Source of the DNA: Nitrososphaerales archaeon
GTDB taxonomy: Archaea; Thermoproteota; Nitrososphaeria; Nitrososphaerales; CADDZS01
Length of the DNA stretch: 64,000 nucleotides
Direction of reading: 5' to 3'
NCBI GenBank assembly: GCA_030041295.1
Contig: JASHOD010000036.1
Location: forward strand, 1-64,000
Shown: positions 43,803 to 53,325 of the stretch, piece after piece
How the letters are laid out: each line of letters opens with the position of its first letter
How positions within the stretch are numbered: position 1 is the first letter of the stretch
Made by a program: the position numbers and the translations under genes
The notes under the pieces: generated by a model
Told to the model about the DNA's origin: nothing
What the model saw: the letters and a program-made list of their open reading frames with translations, nothing else
Databases searched by the model: none

Positions 43803-44795
43803 TTAAGAATCGGGGATGATTGTTGTCCCGCTGCGCCCGCCTAGCGCGTTCATCATCTTCGTGAGCTCGGAGATCACTGCCGACTTGCCTCCATTTTGCA
43901 CGAATCTGATTCCGGCAAGAACCTTAGGCCCCATGCTGCCTGACGCGAATTGTCCCTCTTTGAGAAATCTCTCAGCATCGCTTGCCCTAATTAATCCCAA
44001 CTTCCTCTGCGAAGGTTTTCCATAATCGACGTATGCAGCCTCCACGTCAGTCAAAATGACTAACCTGTCAGCTCTGATCAGAGTGGCAAGTCTCTCTCCG
44101 GCAAGATCTTTGTCAATGACAGCTTCTATTCCAATTGCGTGCCATCCTTTTTCCTCGATTACCGGAATTCCGCCACCGCCGCACGCAATGACTATACAAC
44201 CGGAATCGACGAGGAGCTTTATCGCGGACTGTTCCGCAATCCCTATCCTCATGGGATTCGGAGAAAGTACAAGCCTACGCCACCCTCCTCTTGCCTTGTC
44301 GTATGCGAATGTATAGTCGGGATGCTCTTTTCGAACCTTTTGGATTTGGTTGTGGTTATAGAAAGGACCAATTGGCTTTTTGGGCGTGCGCATTTCTTCG
44401 TCATTCGTATCGACTAACACCCTTGTCAGTGTGGAGAGCACAACCTGATCGAGCCCGCGACGCTTGAGCTCGCTGCGTAGTGCGAGCTGAATCATGTATC
44501 CTAACGCTCCCTGGGTTTCTGCAACGCATACGTCCATTGGAAAGGGGGGAATGCCATACATTTTTTGACCAGCATCGTGGCGAAGTAAAGTGTCTCCAAT
44601 CTGCGGCCCATTACCATGCGTAATTACAACTCGGTATCCGCTTTCGACTAGATCCGCCAGATGTCTAGAAGCGTTGCGGATCTGCCTATTCTGATTCTCG
44701 AAGGTACCTTTCTCCCCGTGTCTATGAAACGCGTTACCTCCGAGAGCGATCACAAGAAGTTCTCCTTTGCGACTTGTTCGCTTTCTTTGACTCAA
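43803..44795 (-). CDS. arcC: Carbamate kinase
   Basis: 330 residues. LLVIALGGNAFHRHGEKGTFENQ at the start, VITHGNGPQIGDTLLRH, the VAETQGALGYMIQLAL segment and IACGGGGIPVI are typical of carbamate kinase. It reversibly makes ATP and carbamate from carbamoyl phosphate and ADP; some archaeal homologues run the other way to supply carbamoyl phosphate. It overlaps the end of the molybdenum hydroxylase gene by 4 bp, so the two are coupled. It ties the pathway to carbamoyl phosphate. Confidence 0.95.
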   Translation of the reverse strand: MSQRKRTSRKGELLVIALGGNAFHRHGEKGTFENQNRQIRNASRHLADLVESGYRVVITHGNGPQIGDTLLRHDAGQKMYGIPPFPMDVCVAETQGALGYMIQLALRSELKRRGLDQVVLSTLTRVLVDTNDEEMRTPKKPIGPFYNHNQIQKVRKEHPDYTFAYDKARGGWRRLVLSPNPMRIGIAEQSAIKLLVDSGCIVIACGGGGIPVIEEKGWHAIGIEAVIDKDLAGERLATLIRADRLVILTDVEAAYVDYGKPSQRKLGLIRASDAERFLKEGQFASGSMGPKVLAGIRFVQNGGKSAVISELTKMMNALGGRSGTTIIPDS

Positions 44796-47173
44796 AGTAA
44801 CTGATCGGATCCTCGAATTTTAATCAGTTCGCTGATTTTTTCCGGTGTAATGGGAGTCTCCGTAATCTTCACTCCCAGATAAGAAAGAGCATTTTCTATC
44901 GCGCTTGCAATCGCAGCGGGCGGAGCTATTGCCCCTCCTTCACCAACACCTTTTACCCCAAACGGATTGATCTTGGACGGGGTCTCGGTATGCTCTATTT
45001 CTACGTTCAGGACGTCGTTTGAGGTTGGCAACAAGTAATCCAAGAAGTTAGGGGACATGAGCTGTCCCTCCGAATTATACTTTAACTCTTCAAGCAGAGC
45101 CCCACCGATACCCTGCGCGATTCCGCCGTAAAGCTGACCCTCGACAATTGAGGGATTAATCATTGTTCCACAATCGTGAACAACGTAATAACTTTGGATT
45201 TTGATTTTGCCGGTTTCAGGTTCGATTTCAACTATCGGAATATGGACGCCGAATGCGTAGGATGGCGAGGGAGGGTCGTAGAAAGATGTAGCTTCTAATC
45301 CTGGTTCGACCCCCGACGGAAGGTCTTTCGCTGCGTAAGCAATTTCCGCCACTTCCTTAAGAGTCAGGCATTTGCTCGGCTCATTTCTTGAGTAGAACTT
45401 TCCGTCGCTGAATGCGATATCATTCGTTCTTGATTCTAGTACCGTCGCAGCTATCATCTTTGATTTTTCGACTACTTTGTCAATGCTCAATTTCATAACT
45501 GTACTTCCCGTTATGGCGCTTCGACTCCCCCAAGTGCCAAACCCATATGGAGAAGATTGGGTATCTCCAGAGTATACATTAACTTCTTGGAGCCCAATCC
45601 CAAATTCTTCTGCGCAAATTTGAGCCAATGTCGTTTCGAGGCCTTGGCCGTGTGGTGACAAGCCCGTAAACACGGAAACGCCTCCGGACCGCTCTACTCT
45701 GACAGTGGCGTTGTCATACCCTGCGTAGACCTTGAATCCGTCTGCTGCCATTACCTTAGAAGACCCAATCCCTGTAGGTTCGACTACGAAGGAAAGCCCT
45801 AGGCCGACCAGTCTGCCGCGATTTCGCAACTCTCGTTGAGTTTCTTTGAACTTTTCGTAGCCTGCTAGTTCCAAGCCTCTCTTGAGGCAATCAGAGTAAT
45901 TCCCGCTGTCGTATGTGGAACCGATAGCTGTCACGTACGGAAAATCACTTCTCTCTATGAAATTCCTCAAGCGGATTCCCGCTGGATCGAGCTTCAATGC
46001 TCTTGCGATCAAATCAATAGATCGCTCTAAAACGAAATTAGACTCGCTTGCCCCGAAACCTCGATAGGCTCCTACAGGTGTCTTGTTTGTAACGATGCAG
46101 TGAAGCTTGATCTGCCAGTTTCTTATCTTGTATGCTCCGGGCAAAGTGTTTATCGTGACAAGTTGAGGGCCGATGCTCATGATATGAAAAGCGCCTAAGT
46201 CTGCCAGAATTTCGTCTTTAAACGCCAGAAGAGTCCCGTCTCTAGACACCGCAACTTCTACGTTGTGGATCTGGTCTCTTGCGTGGACTGTCGAAAGCGC
46301 ATCCTCGCTTCTGGTGGCAATCCACTTTACAGGTCTTCTAATTTTTCTCGCGACATAGACTGCGAGAATTTCCTCTGGGTAAACATCCTGCTTGTTTCCG
46401 AATCCTCCTCCAACGTCAGGAGCGATCACTCTAATATTGTGCTCTCCGATCCCGAGCATTTGTGAGATCACGGTCCGAACTATGTGGGGCCATTGTGTGC
46501 TCGAGTAAAGGGTAACGTTGTCAGTGGCAGGATCATACGACGCGACGACGCCTCGTGGTTCCATCGGTGAACCGTATTGTCTTTGAATTTTGAACTTCTC
46601 CCTTAGGACATAGTCTGCTCTATCAAAAGCATCGCGGACATCTCCAGCTTTGATCTCTGTGAAATAAGCATCATTCGTACCCCATTCGTCGATAACGAGG
46701 GAAGAACTATCTCGGAGTGCATTTTCCAAGTCAAGGACAGGGTCATCTGGTTCGTATTCGACCTCGACTGAGTCAGCTGCGTCTTCTGCTACGGCTCTTG
46801 AGGTCCCTACAATCGCTGCGACGATTTCCCCTACATATCGAACCTTCTTTTCAGCAATTGGAAACCTCGAGAAAGGCCGAAGACCATCAGGGGCGGCAAA
46901 AATTGGGAATGGCTTGACATTTTCGTGAAGGTCCTTCTCAGTCAAAACTGCAAGGACTCCGTTATCGGATTTTGATCTGCTCGCGTCGACTTTTAGCAAT
47001 CGAGCATGCGGAACAGCGCTTCTAACGAAAGAGAGATAGACCATGCCAGGCAGTTTGATGTCGTCTACGTAGGATGTGTTTCCCAAAAGTACTTTGAGCG
47101 CCGTGACACTCTTTATTCGCCTTCCAAGAAATTTGCCTCTGGAAGTTGAGACGGTCTCCTGCATGGATGTCAA
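44792..47173 (-). CDS. Molybdenum hydroxylase large subunit (xanthine dehydrogenase/CoxL family)
   Basis: 793 residues. The N-terminal hammerhead domain holds GNTSYVDDIKLPGMVYLSFV, the cofactor-binding part VGGGFGNKQDVYPEE and the substrate-side loop GAYRGFGASES; the catalytic Glu lies in GVGEGGAI near the end. AYRGFG differs from the AYXCSFR of form I CO dehydrogenase, so a hydroxylase of purines, aldehydes or similar is more likely. The [2Fe-2S] and FAD partners are not adjacent and must be encoded elsewhere. Molybdopterin genes moaC, moaB and moaE lie at 60-62 kb. Confidence 0.9.
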   Translation of the reverse strand: MTSMQETVSTSRGKFLGRRIKSVTALKVLLGNTSYVDDIKLPGMVYLSFVRSAVPHARLLKVDASRSKSDNGVLAVLTEKDLHENVKPFPIFAAPDGLRPFSRFPIAEKKVRYVGEIVAAIVGTSRAVAEDAADSVEVEYEPDDPVLDLENALRDSSSLVIDEWGTNDAYFTEIKAGDVRDAFDRADYVLREKFKIQRQYGSPMEPRGVVASYDPATDNVTLYSSTQWPHIVRTVISQMLGIGEHNIRVIAPDVGGGFGNKQDVYPEEILAVYVARKIRRPVKWIATRSEDALSTVHARDQIHNVEVAVSRDGTLLAFKDEILADLGAFHIMSIGPQLVTINTLPGAYKIRNWQIKLHCIVTNKTPVGAYRGFGASESNFVLERSIDLIARALKLDPAGIRLRNFIERSDFPYVTAIGSTYDSGNYSDCLKRGLELAGYEKFKETQRELRNRGRLVGLGLSFVVEPTGIGSSKVMAADGFKVYAGYDNATVRVERSGGVSVFTGLSPHGQGLETTLAQICAEEFGIGLQEVNVYSGDTQSSPYGFGTWGSRSAITGSTVMKLSIDKVVEKSKMIAATVLESRTNDIAFSDGKFYSRNEPSKCLTLKEVAEIAYAAKDLPSGVEPGLEATSFYDPPSPSYAFGVHIPIVEIEPETGKIKIQSYYVVHDCGTMINPSIVEGQLYGGIAQGIGGALLEELKYNSEGQLMSPNFLDYLLPTSNDVLNVEIEHTETPSKINPFGVKGVGEGGAIAPPAAIASAIENALSYLGVKITETPITPEKISELIKIRGSDQLL

Positions 47174-47189
47174 ATCACTGCACTGCCCT

Positions 47190-48365
47190 TCAATTTGCCA
47201 AGGTAAACTGGAGTCTTCTGTATCTCGTTATAAGACTTCGAACCATTTCCCTTATAGTACGACTTTTTGGATGTGATATTGACTCTGAAATTAGAGACGC
47301 TACTTCGGTCATCTCCTTTTCCTTCATGCCCCGTCGGGTCACTTCGTTTGTTCCTAGCCGGACTCTCGAGTCTGAAATAATATTGTTTGTTTCCAGATTA
47401 TCTCTAATTTCCGTGCCTTTGTCTTCGTAATTTAGGAACACTTGATGCGATTCGGTAAACCCATTCTTTTTGCATGAAACTCTTACTCCTTCTTTGTCAA
47501 GCCTTGTGGCGAGTGCTTTCGAATTCCTTACCACGTTCTTTGCATAGGATGTTCCGTGAATTTTGATCTCCTCGAAAGCTATACCAAGGGCCACAACCCT
47601 GTTCAAGTGAAAATTGTCTACGTACGAATAGAGAAATTTATCCCTAATATTTGACCCAATTCGTTCATCATTTGTAACAATTAGCCCGCCTTGGGGTCCA
47701 AAGAAGGTCTTGTGCGTCGATCCGAGCAGAACATCCGCCCCTTCTTTTAATGGATCCTGAAAAATTCCTCCAGCGATCAGCCCTAAAACATGAGAACCGT
47801 CATAAACCACTTTTCCTCCGTATGAATGAACAATTTCGGAAATCTCTCGAATCGGTTGCGGAAATAAGAAAACTGTGGCTCCGAGTATCACAATCGAAGG
47901 CTTGTTTGACTCTAAAAAGTATCGGACCTTTGTCGAATCAATATTCCAGGTATCCCGATTAAATGGCAAATAGGTTACTTCTAGCCCGAGAATACGTGGA
48001 ATGAACCCATCGTTGTATCCCTTGTACCCGCCGCAGTCAGCCGAAATAGTTGCTATCTTATCTCCGCGTTTGCTGATTGAATCAAGCACTGCGATTCCAG
48101 CAATGTGGCCAGAAATCGGTATGACATTCGCAAAGCTTACCTTGAAGACCTTCCTCGCAAGTTCCTCGGTTTCGTTCCAAATTTCATGAAACATTCTACT
48201 CCCGCCATATGATTCTGGTCTTCCCGCATAACTTCCAGCAATCGGAGAAGCTAGGGCGCTCAGGACATCTGGGCTCAGGATAGTCTCGCTTGGGATTAGA
48301 TTGAGTGTAGAACCCCGGTAGGATTCATATTGAGAAAGTAGTCTCTTTACATGACTCTTTGACAA
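47190..48365 (-). CDS. Serine hydroxymethyltransferase-like PLP enzyme
   Basis: 391 residues, somewhat shorter than typical GlyA. The PLP-binding Lys is in GSTHKTFFGPQGG, NLIPSETILSPDV replaces the usual NLIASEN, and SYAGRPESYGG is the substrate loop. It may interconvert serine and glycine with a folate carrier, or act as a related aldolase. The altered substrate motif and its place between pyrI and the Mo hydroxylase leave room for another role. Gaps are 28 and 16 bp. Confidence 0.82.
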   Translation of the reverse strand: MSKSHVKRLLSQYESYRGSTLNLIPSETILSPDVLSALASPIAGSYAGRPESYGGSRMFHEIWNETEELARKVFKVSFANVIPISGHIAGIAVLDSISKRGDKIATISADCGGYKGYNDGFIPRILGLEVTYLPFNRDTWNIDSTKVRYFLESNKPSIVILGATVFLFPQPIREISEIVHSYGGKVVYDGSHVLGLIAGGIFQDPLKEGADVLLGSTHKTFFGPQGGLIVTNDERIGSNIRDKFLYSYVDNFHLNRVVALGIAFEEIKIHGTSYAKNVVRNSKALATRLDKEGVRVSCKKNGFTESHQVFLNYEDKGTEIRDNLETNNIISDSRVRLGTNEVTRRGMKEKEMTEVASLISESISHPKSRTIREMVRSLITRYRRLQFTLAN

Positions 48366-48393
48366 GGAGGCAGAGGATCACTTTTTTCTTTCT

Positions 48394-48813
48394 TTACTTT
48401 GCAAGTTGCGCTTCTAGAGAAGATTGATCAATATACCTGCCGCAGTAATAGCATTGTATTTTTGGAGGGCTGATCGAGACAACTCTGAATTTAGGCGTTG
48501 TTGGTTCTTTCGGCTGAGCGGTTATGCAATTCTTATTCGGGCACGAAAGCATATCTTCGATCCATTCAAAAATTTTGTCTGGAATGTCCATCTCCATTCC
48601 ATTTTTCCTCTCTCTTAGTACCGAGCTCGGACTCAAGATCTTGATTTTGAACATCGCGTATGCAGGAGATGCAGAGGTGAATTCCATGAAATCGTCCTTT
48701 TCAAGCGTAATAGCTACCTGATTTTCATTGCTGAGAGAGTTGAGCGCCCGTCGAATCGTCGGCATCTTGTTATGGGGAGCTTTGAGTACAAAGGTTCTCT
48801 GTTGCTCTGACAT
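48394..48813 (-). CDS. PyrI-like regulatory subunit with divergent N-domain
   Basis: 139 residues. The C-terminal zinc domain is as in the aspartate carbamoyltransferase regulatory chain: CPNKNC (C-x4-C), a 24-residue beta segment and CYYC (C-x2-C). The N-terminal 85 residues (VLKAPHNKMPTIRRALNSLS, KNGMEMDIPDKIFEW) do not show the usual PyrI nucleotide-binding pattern, including the SRPxLP region. It lies 19 bp after pyrB. It probably binds PyrB through the zinc domain, and the effector may be different or absent. Confidence 0.72.
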   Translation of the reverse strand: MSEQQRTFVLKAPHNKMPTIRRALNSLSNENQVAITLEKDDFMEFTSASPAYAMFKIKILSPSSVLRERKNGMEMDIPDKIFEWIEDMLSCPNKNCITAQPKEPTTPKFRVVSISPPKIQCYYCGRYIDQSSLEAQLAK

Positions 48814-48832
48814 GATTGTCCATACCCCAATG

Positions 48833-49744
48833 TCAGCTTACGACTTCGGACAAAAGAGCCATCCTGATCGGAAGGCCGTTTGCCGCCTGCTCAAAATATC
48901 TCGCGTTAGGCGTGATATCAATTTCGATGGGAATCTCGTCAATCCTTGGCAAATGATGCATCACGATCATTCCCTTTTTTGCCTTATTCAACATGGCTCT
49001 TGTCACGACGTAGCTTCCACGAAATTTCTCGTATTCGGCTGGATCTGGGAACCTCTCTTTCTGCAGCCTCGTTACATACAGAACGTCGAGTTCCGGGAGA
49101 TACTGTTCTAGATCGGTCGATTCCAAATATTCCATCTTCCTCGAATTCATCTGATCCTTGACCTCCTCCCGCATCTTCAAACCCTCGGGGCTTATCAGAA
49201 ACAGCTTCAAGTCACTATAATGAGAAAGACCAAAGCATAATGAAGAGGCTGATCGGGTCTGCTTCAGGTCGCCCAGTATCGCGACCCTTAGCCCGTCGAT
49301 GTGGCCGAACTCTCGTTTCATCGTATATACGTCAGTCAATGTTTGAGTAGGATGATGTTGCGAACCGTCACCGGCGTTCAAGACAGGGACCTCTGCGACT
49401 TCGGCTGCCAATCTCGCAGACCCCTCTATCCTGTGGCGCATCACGATAACATTGGAATAAGAATCGAGCATGCGTATAGTGTCGGCTAGAGTCTCCCCCG
49501 TGGTTATTCTAGACGTCGATGGATCCGCGAAACCAACGACGTTCCCTCCCAGTCTGATCATCGCAGTTTCAAAACTCAGCCTTGTCCTAGTGCTAGGCTC
49601 AAAAAACAGAGTTGCTAGCACTCTATTAGCGAGAATATCTGTTCCAGACTTGGCATACCTCCTCATTTGGTCAGCGATCTCGAATATCTTTTCGATCTCG
49701 CTCCTGTTGAGATCCAGCATTGAGACTAGATCCCGCCCCTTCAT
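48833..49744 (-). CDS. pyrB: Aspartate carbamoyltransferase catalytic subunit
   Basis: 303 residues from the ATG at 49742-49744 (MKGRDLVSML); the frame extends to 49786. The carbamoyl-phosphate site FFEPSTRTRLSFETA, HPTQTLTDVYT and the aspartate-binding RLQKERF are canonical. GDLKQTRSASSL replaces the usual GDLKYGRTVHSL, keeping the Arg. It makes carbamoyl aspartate in pyrimidine synthesis. It heads the seven-gene run and diverges from the dihydroorotase-like gene 153 bp away. Confidence 0.93.
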   Translation of the reverse strand: MKGRDLVSMLDLNRSEIEKIFEIADQMRRYAKSGTDILANRVLATLFFEPSTRTRLSFETAMIRLGGNVVGFADPSTSRITTGETLADTIRMLDSYSNVIVMRHRIEGSARLAAEVAEVPVLNAGDGSQHHPTQTLTDVYTMKREFGHIDGLRVAILGDLKQTRSASSLCFGLSHYSDLKLFLISPEGLKMREEVKDQMNSRKMEYLESTDLEQYLPELDVLYVTRLQKERFPDPAEYEKFRGSYVVTRAMLNKAKKGMIVMHHLPRIDEIPIEIDITPNARYFEQAANGLPIRMALLSEVVS

Positions 49745-49896
49745 GTTGCCATTCAAAATTAAATGCCGAATTACTTTCAAAAACAATATTCGGTTAAAGT
49801 TTTCTGGGGCATAGCTTAAACATAGGTCTCCATGAGCTAAAATTTCAAATCTCGATATCTCTTGGGGAAAAAAGAGGGGGAGGTTCGAAACTACAA

Positions 49897-51285
49897 TTGG
49901 CTGTATTTGACCTAATTATAAGAAACGCGAAACTTCTACAAGGAAACAAAGAATTCGTGGAATCTGATTTCTGCATAAGCGAAGGGAAAATATCTAAAAT
50001 TCAAAAGGATACAAGGGGATTTCAGGCTGGAAGGGCAATCGACGCGAAAGGTAACATCGTGCTCCCGGGGTTAATCGACCCGCACGTTCATTTTCGAGAT
50101 CCCGGGTTAACTCATAAGGAGGATTTCCTTTCGGGAACCAGGGGGGCAGCAGCGGGAGGTGTTACAACTGTATTCGACATGCCAACTACCCAGCCTGTCG
50201 TGACCACGGGAGTCCAGTTCAAAGAGAAGATCATGGTGGTGAGGAATAAAGCCCTAGTGAACTACGGACTACTCGGTGCGGCCGGGGTTGAGAATCTCGG
50301 AGACATCGAAGGGTTGGCTGAGGCTGGTGCTATTGCCTTCAAGACGTATATGGTATCGCCTCCTCCAGAGAGGATAAAGGAATACGCTGGATCCTACGTC
50401 GTAAACCCTGGGCAACTGTATAGGATCATGAAAAAAACGGCAGCCACGGGTCTTGTTCATTGCATTCACGCAGAGTCAGACTCCACTGTGAATTGCCTCA
50501 CTGAGCAAATGCACTCGGAAGGGAGAAAAGATCCAATGGCTCACTATGATTCTAGACCCAATTTTACGGAGGCGGAAGCAGTCTACGACGTCCTGCTTCT
50601 ATCGGAAGCCCTTGGGGCGAAAACACATCTGGTTCATGTTAGCACTGGGGAAGCGGCAGACCTAGTAGCCAGCGCAAAACAAAAAGGGGTAAATGTCTCG
50701 GCTGAAACGTGCCCTCATTACATTTTGTTTACAAAGGAAATTCTGAACGAGAAGGGTCCATACGCGAAGTATAATCCCCCAGCTAGAAATAGCGATGATC
50801 CAGCTAAATTGCTCAACGCCCTAAGTAATGGTGTAATTTCAATGATCTCGACAGACCATGCGCCACACACAAAAGAGGAAAAAGAGAAGGGGCTTGAGGA
50901 CATCTTCAAGGCTCCGCCCGGTACACCGGGCGTAGAAACGAGACTCCCTCTCGCACTCAAAATGGCGAGGGATGGAAGACTGAAACTGGAGGATATACCC
51001 AAACTCACCTCTGAAGCGGCGGCGAGAAGATTCGGTTTGTACCCAAGAAAGGGCTGCATCGCTGAAGGTTCAGACGCAGACGTAACTATCGTCGACTATA
51101 ATGAAGAATGGCAGATCAAAGCTTCCGAGCTTCAAACGAAAGCGTGGGAAACTGTCCTTTACGATGGAATGACTGTGAGGGGAAGGGTAAAGTACGTCAT
51201 TGTGGGTGGCGAAGTCGCATTTGAGCAAGGAGTGGGGTTTGGCAGGCCAGGAATGGGTAGTCTTATCCGGGGGATAAATTCCTAG
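49897..51285 (+). CDS. Dihydroorotase/allantoinase-family amidohydrolase
   Basis: 462 residues from a TTG start. PGLIDPHVHFRDPGLTHKED gives the HxH motif, IAFKTYMVSP the probable carbamylated Lys, CIHAESDSTVN and THLVHVSTGEA the metal His residues, and MISTDHAPHT the Asp. The SAETCPHYILFT and GPYAKYNPPAR segments are closer to allantoinase and hydantoinase than to most PyrC, so either dihydroorotate or allantoin/hydantoin may be the substrate. It faces pyrB and shares the intergenic control region. The next gene converges with a 4-bp overlap. Confidence 0.85.
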   Translation: MAVFDLIIRNAKLLQGNKEFVESDFCISEGKISKIQKDTRGFQAGRAIDAKGNIVLPGLIDPHVHFRDPGLTHKEDFLSGTRGAAAGGVTTVFDMPTTQPVVTTGVQFKEKIMVVRNKALVNYGLLGAAGVENLGDIEGLAEAGAIAFKTYMVSPPPERIKEYAGSYVVNPGQLYRIMKKTAATGLVHCIHAESDSTVNCLTEQMHSEGRKDPMAHYDSRPNFTEAEAVYDVLLLSEALGAKTHLVHVSTGEAADLVASAKQKGVNVSAETCPHYILFTKEILNEKGPYAKYNPPARNSDDPAKLLNALSNGVISMISTDHAPHTKEEKEKGLEDIFKAPPGTPGVETRLPLALKMARDGRLKLEDIPKLTSEAAARRFGLYPRKGCIAEGSDADVTIVDYNEEWQIKASELQTKAWETVLYDGMTVRGRVKYVIVGGEVAFEQGVGFGRPGMGSLIRGINS

Positions 51286-52505
51286 TAGCTACGAGTCGTC
51301 CTCGTTTCGTTTTGTACTAAAACTCCGCCTCTTTTGATCACGTATCTTGGTTTGCTATGAAATCGCAATAGGTCGCGCGGCTTTGATACATTAAATACGT
51401 TTAGGTCTGCGTCGCAACCAACGTCCAGACCGTAGTTTCGAAGACCAAGAATCTTGGCAGAGGAAAATGTCGGCATTCGAATGACTCTTTCAATGTCTGA
51501 AAGGGAGCTCATCTGAGCTCCATATGCAAGAAGGAAAGCGTTCGAAAGCGGGTTAAAATCACCAAAGGGGTTGTAAGGATCTACTATGTTATCAGAGCCA
51601 AAGGCGACGTTCACCCCTGCGTTTACTAATTCCTTTACTCTTGTGATTCCACGTCCGTTCGGAGGCCGTTCGGTTTTACCGCTTGACATCATGGTACAGG
51701 GATTTGAGATCACATTTATCGAGGCCGACCGTATCATTTCTATTACTATTTTTGCAAATTCTTCCTCGTAGTACGAGAGGGCGATGAGGTGGTCCACGGT
51801 CGTCCTTGCTTCATAATGATTCTTGAGAACTAGAGTGGCGAGATATTCAATGTTTTTCAAGTTAGGCAAGACATCGCAGTGAACGTCTAGGTCAAGGTCT
51901 CTTTCTTTCGCGAGTGAAAATAGTATTTCCAAGTGTTTCTTCGAATTCTCTTCATTTGTCTCCGCTTCAGGTAGGCCACCAACGATTCTAGCTCCCATGT
52001 CAAGAGCTCTTTGAAGAAAACCAAGGACCTCTGAATTCTTGATTAACCCTTCCTGGGGAAAGGCAACGAATTGAAAATCGACGATGCCCGAGTATTTTCT
52101 TTGAACTTCTAAAGCCGCCTCTAGCGACGCTGTTCTCGCGTAGGGGTCTACATCGATATGCGAGCGGATTACAGTGACTCCTCTATCAATTGCCAAGGGG
52201 ACAACCCGTTCGATTCGCTCTCGCACATCCCCTACCGTGAAATGTGATTTTGCTTCTCTGACCATCTGGCGCGCTTCTGATACAGAAGACGCTTCACTTA
52301 GTTTTTCAGACAGTAGGACCTTATCAAGATGAATATGGGGTTCGATAAATGTGGGAAGTACAAGGTTGCCCTTCGCATCGATTGCTGTATTTCCAACACC
52401 TTGTACCGCTTGTTTTCCGATTGAAGAGATTTTTCCATCGGTTATAGAAATTTGATAAGGGCCTTCAAGTCCTAGAAGTCGGGCGTTTTCTATGAGTAGA
52501 TCCAA
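51282..52505 (-). CDS. Cytosine-deaminase-like amidohydrolase
   Basis: 407 residues. PTFIEPHIHLDKVLLSEKLS carries the HxH of the CodA branch, IRSHIDVDPYARTASLEAA is its next element, then DLDVHCDVLPN and NVAFGSDNIVDPYNPFG with the active Asp. CodA-type enzymes deaminate cytosine, isoguanine or related rings. It converges on the dihydroorotase/allantoinase-like gene (4-bp overlap), and the pyroglutamyl peptidase gene is 70 bp upstream of it on the same strand. Confidence 0.87.
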   Translation of the reverse strand: MDLLIENARLLGLEGPYQISITDGKISSIGKQAVQGVGNTAIDAKGNLVLPTFIEPHIHLDKVLLSEKLSEASSVSEARQMVREAKSHFTVGDVRERIERVVPLAIDRGVTVIRSHIDVDPYARTASLEAALEVQRKYSGIVDFQFVAFPQEGLIKNSEVLGFLQRALDMGARIVGGLPEAETNEENSKKHLEILFSLAKERDLDLDVHCDVLPNLKNIEYLATLVLKNHYEARTTVDHLIALSYYEEEFAKIVIEMIRSASINVISNPCTMMSSGKTERPPNGRGITRVKELVNAGVNVAFGSDNIVDPYNPFGDFNPLSNAFLLAYGAQMSSLSDIERVIRMPTFSSAKILGLRNYGLDVGCDADLNVFNVSKPRDLLRFHSKPRYVIKRGGVLVQNETRTTRSY

Positions 52506-52575
52506 AGGAGGAATTCCTTTTCCCTTGTTCCTAGATATTCAAATGTTATAGTTTGTACGATCTTTTAATTTGCAA

Positions 52576-53208
52576 TTAGGATTTTTCCATCAAATAGTCC
52601 TTGCATGTCTGAAGAGCAATTTCGATTGCCTTTCTCTCTTCCCCGAGCTTCATCGGCAATACCCCGGCTTTCTTTATTTTCATTTCCGAGACTGGCGGAA
52701 TATGCATGAAACCTGCAATTGCATTCCGTTTTCTCTTCGTAGCATAATAGATCGCACTGTACATCACAGTATTGCAGCAATGAGTCCCGGCATGATAGGA
52801 AACAAAAGCGTGGATTTTCTTCTTTCTTAGATTAGAAATAATTTCGTCCGCGGGCAGCGTTGAGCGAAGGGCCAGTTCACGATGATGAATCACTTCCCTA
52901 TCACTAGGTTCATGGTTATAGTTGTCCGGAACCCTAGCTTCGCCGAATTGAGTGTTCTGAATATTGAGCGCAACGCGCTCAACCTTTATCTTTGAAATGT
53001 AATCCCAACCAGTGCCTATAACGATATCGGGTGTCACCCTGTCTATCAATCGCTTTACGACTCGAGGCAGTTTGTAGAAGTCTTCGGGGATTTCGTATCC
53101 GCTAACATGTAACCCATCAATGGAATTCTCATTTAGGGATCTCGCAACAAGTCCGGATGGATTCATTTTTCCCGCAAAACCCTCAAAGCCCATAACAAGA
53201 GCTCGCAT
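52576..53208 (-). CDS. pcp: Pyroglutamyl-peptidase I family cysteine peptidase
   Basis: 210 residues from the ATG at 53206-53208, giving MRALVMGFEGFAGKMNPSG, the family start. A minus-strand TATA (AGTATTTATT, 53241-53250) predicts initiation near 53219, which rules out the earlier Met at 53235. The catalytic triad is seen: Glu in ERVALN, Cys in AGTHCCNTVMYS and His in GFMHIPP. It removes N-terminal pyroglutamate, or hydrolyses a related lactam. It joins the cyclic-amide genes around it. Confidence 0.85.
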   Translation of the reverse strand: MRALVMGFEGFAGKMNPSGLVARSLNENSIDGLHVSGYEIPEDFYKLPRVVKRLIDRVTPDIVIGTGWDYISKIKVERVALNIQNTQFGEARVPDNYNHEPSDREVIHHRELALRSTLPADEIISNLRKKKIHAFVSYHAGTHCCNTVMYSAIYYATKRKRNAIAGFMHIPPVSEMKIKKAGVLPMKLGEERKAIEIALQTCKDYLMEKS

Positions 53209-53325
53209 TAATGTTCTCGAACCAAACATTTTCAATTTAGAATAAATACTTTGGTTTCAAGTTGTTTCAATTCTCTTCGTTGGAGCAAATTGCACATTGT
53301 AACCTGAGATGGATCTGGAAGACTA

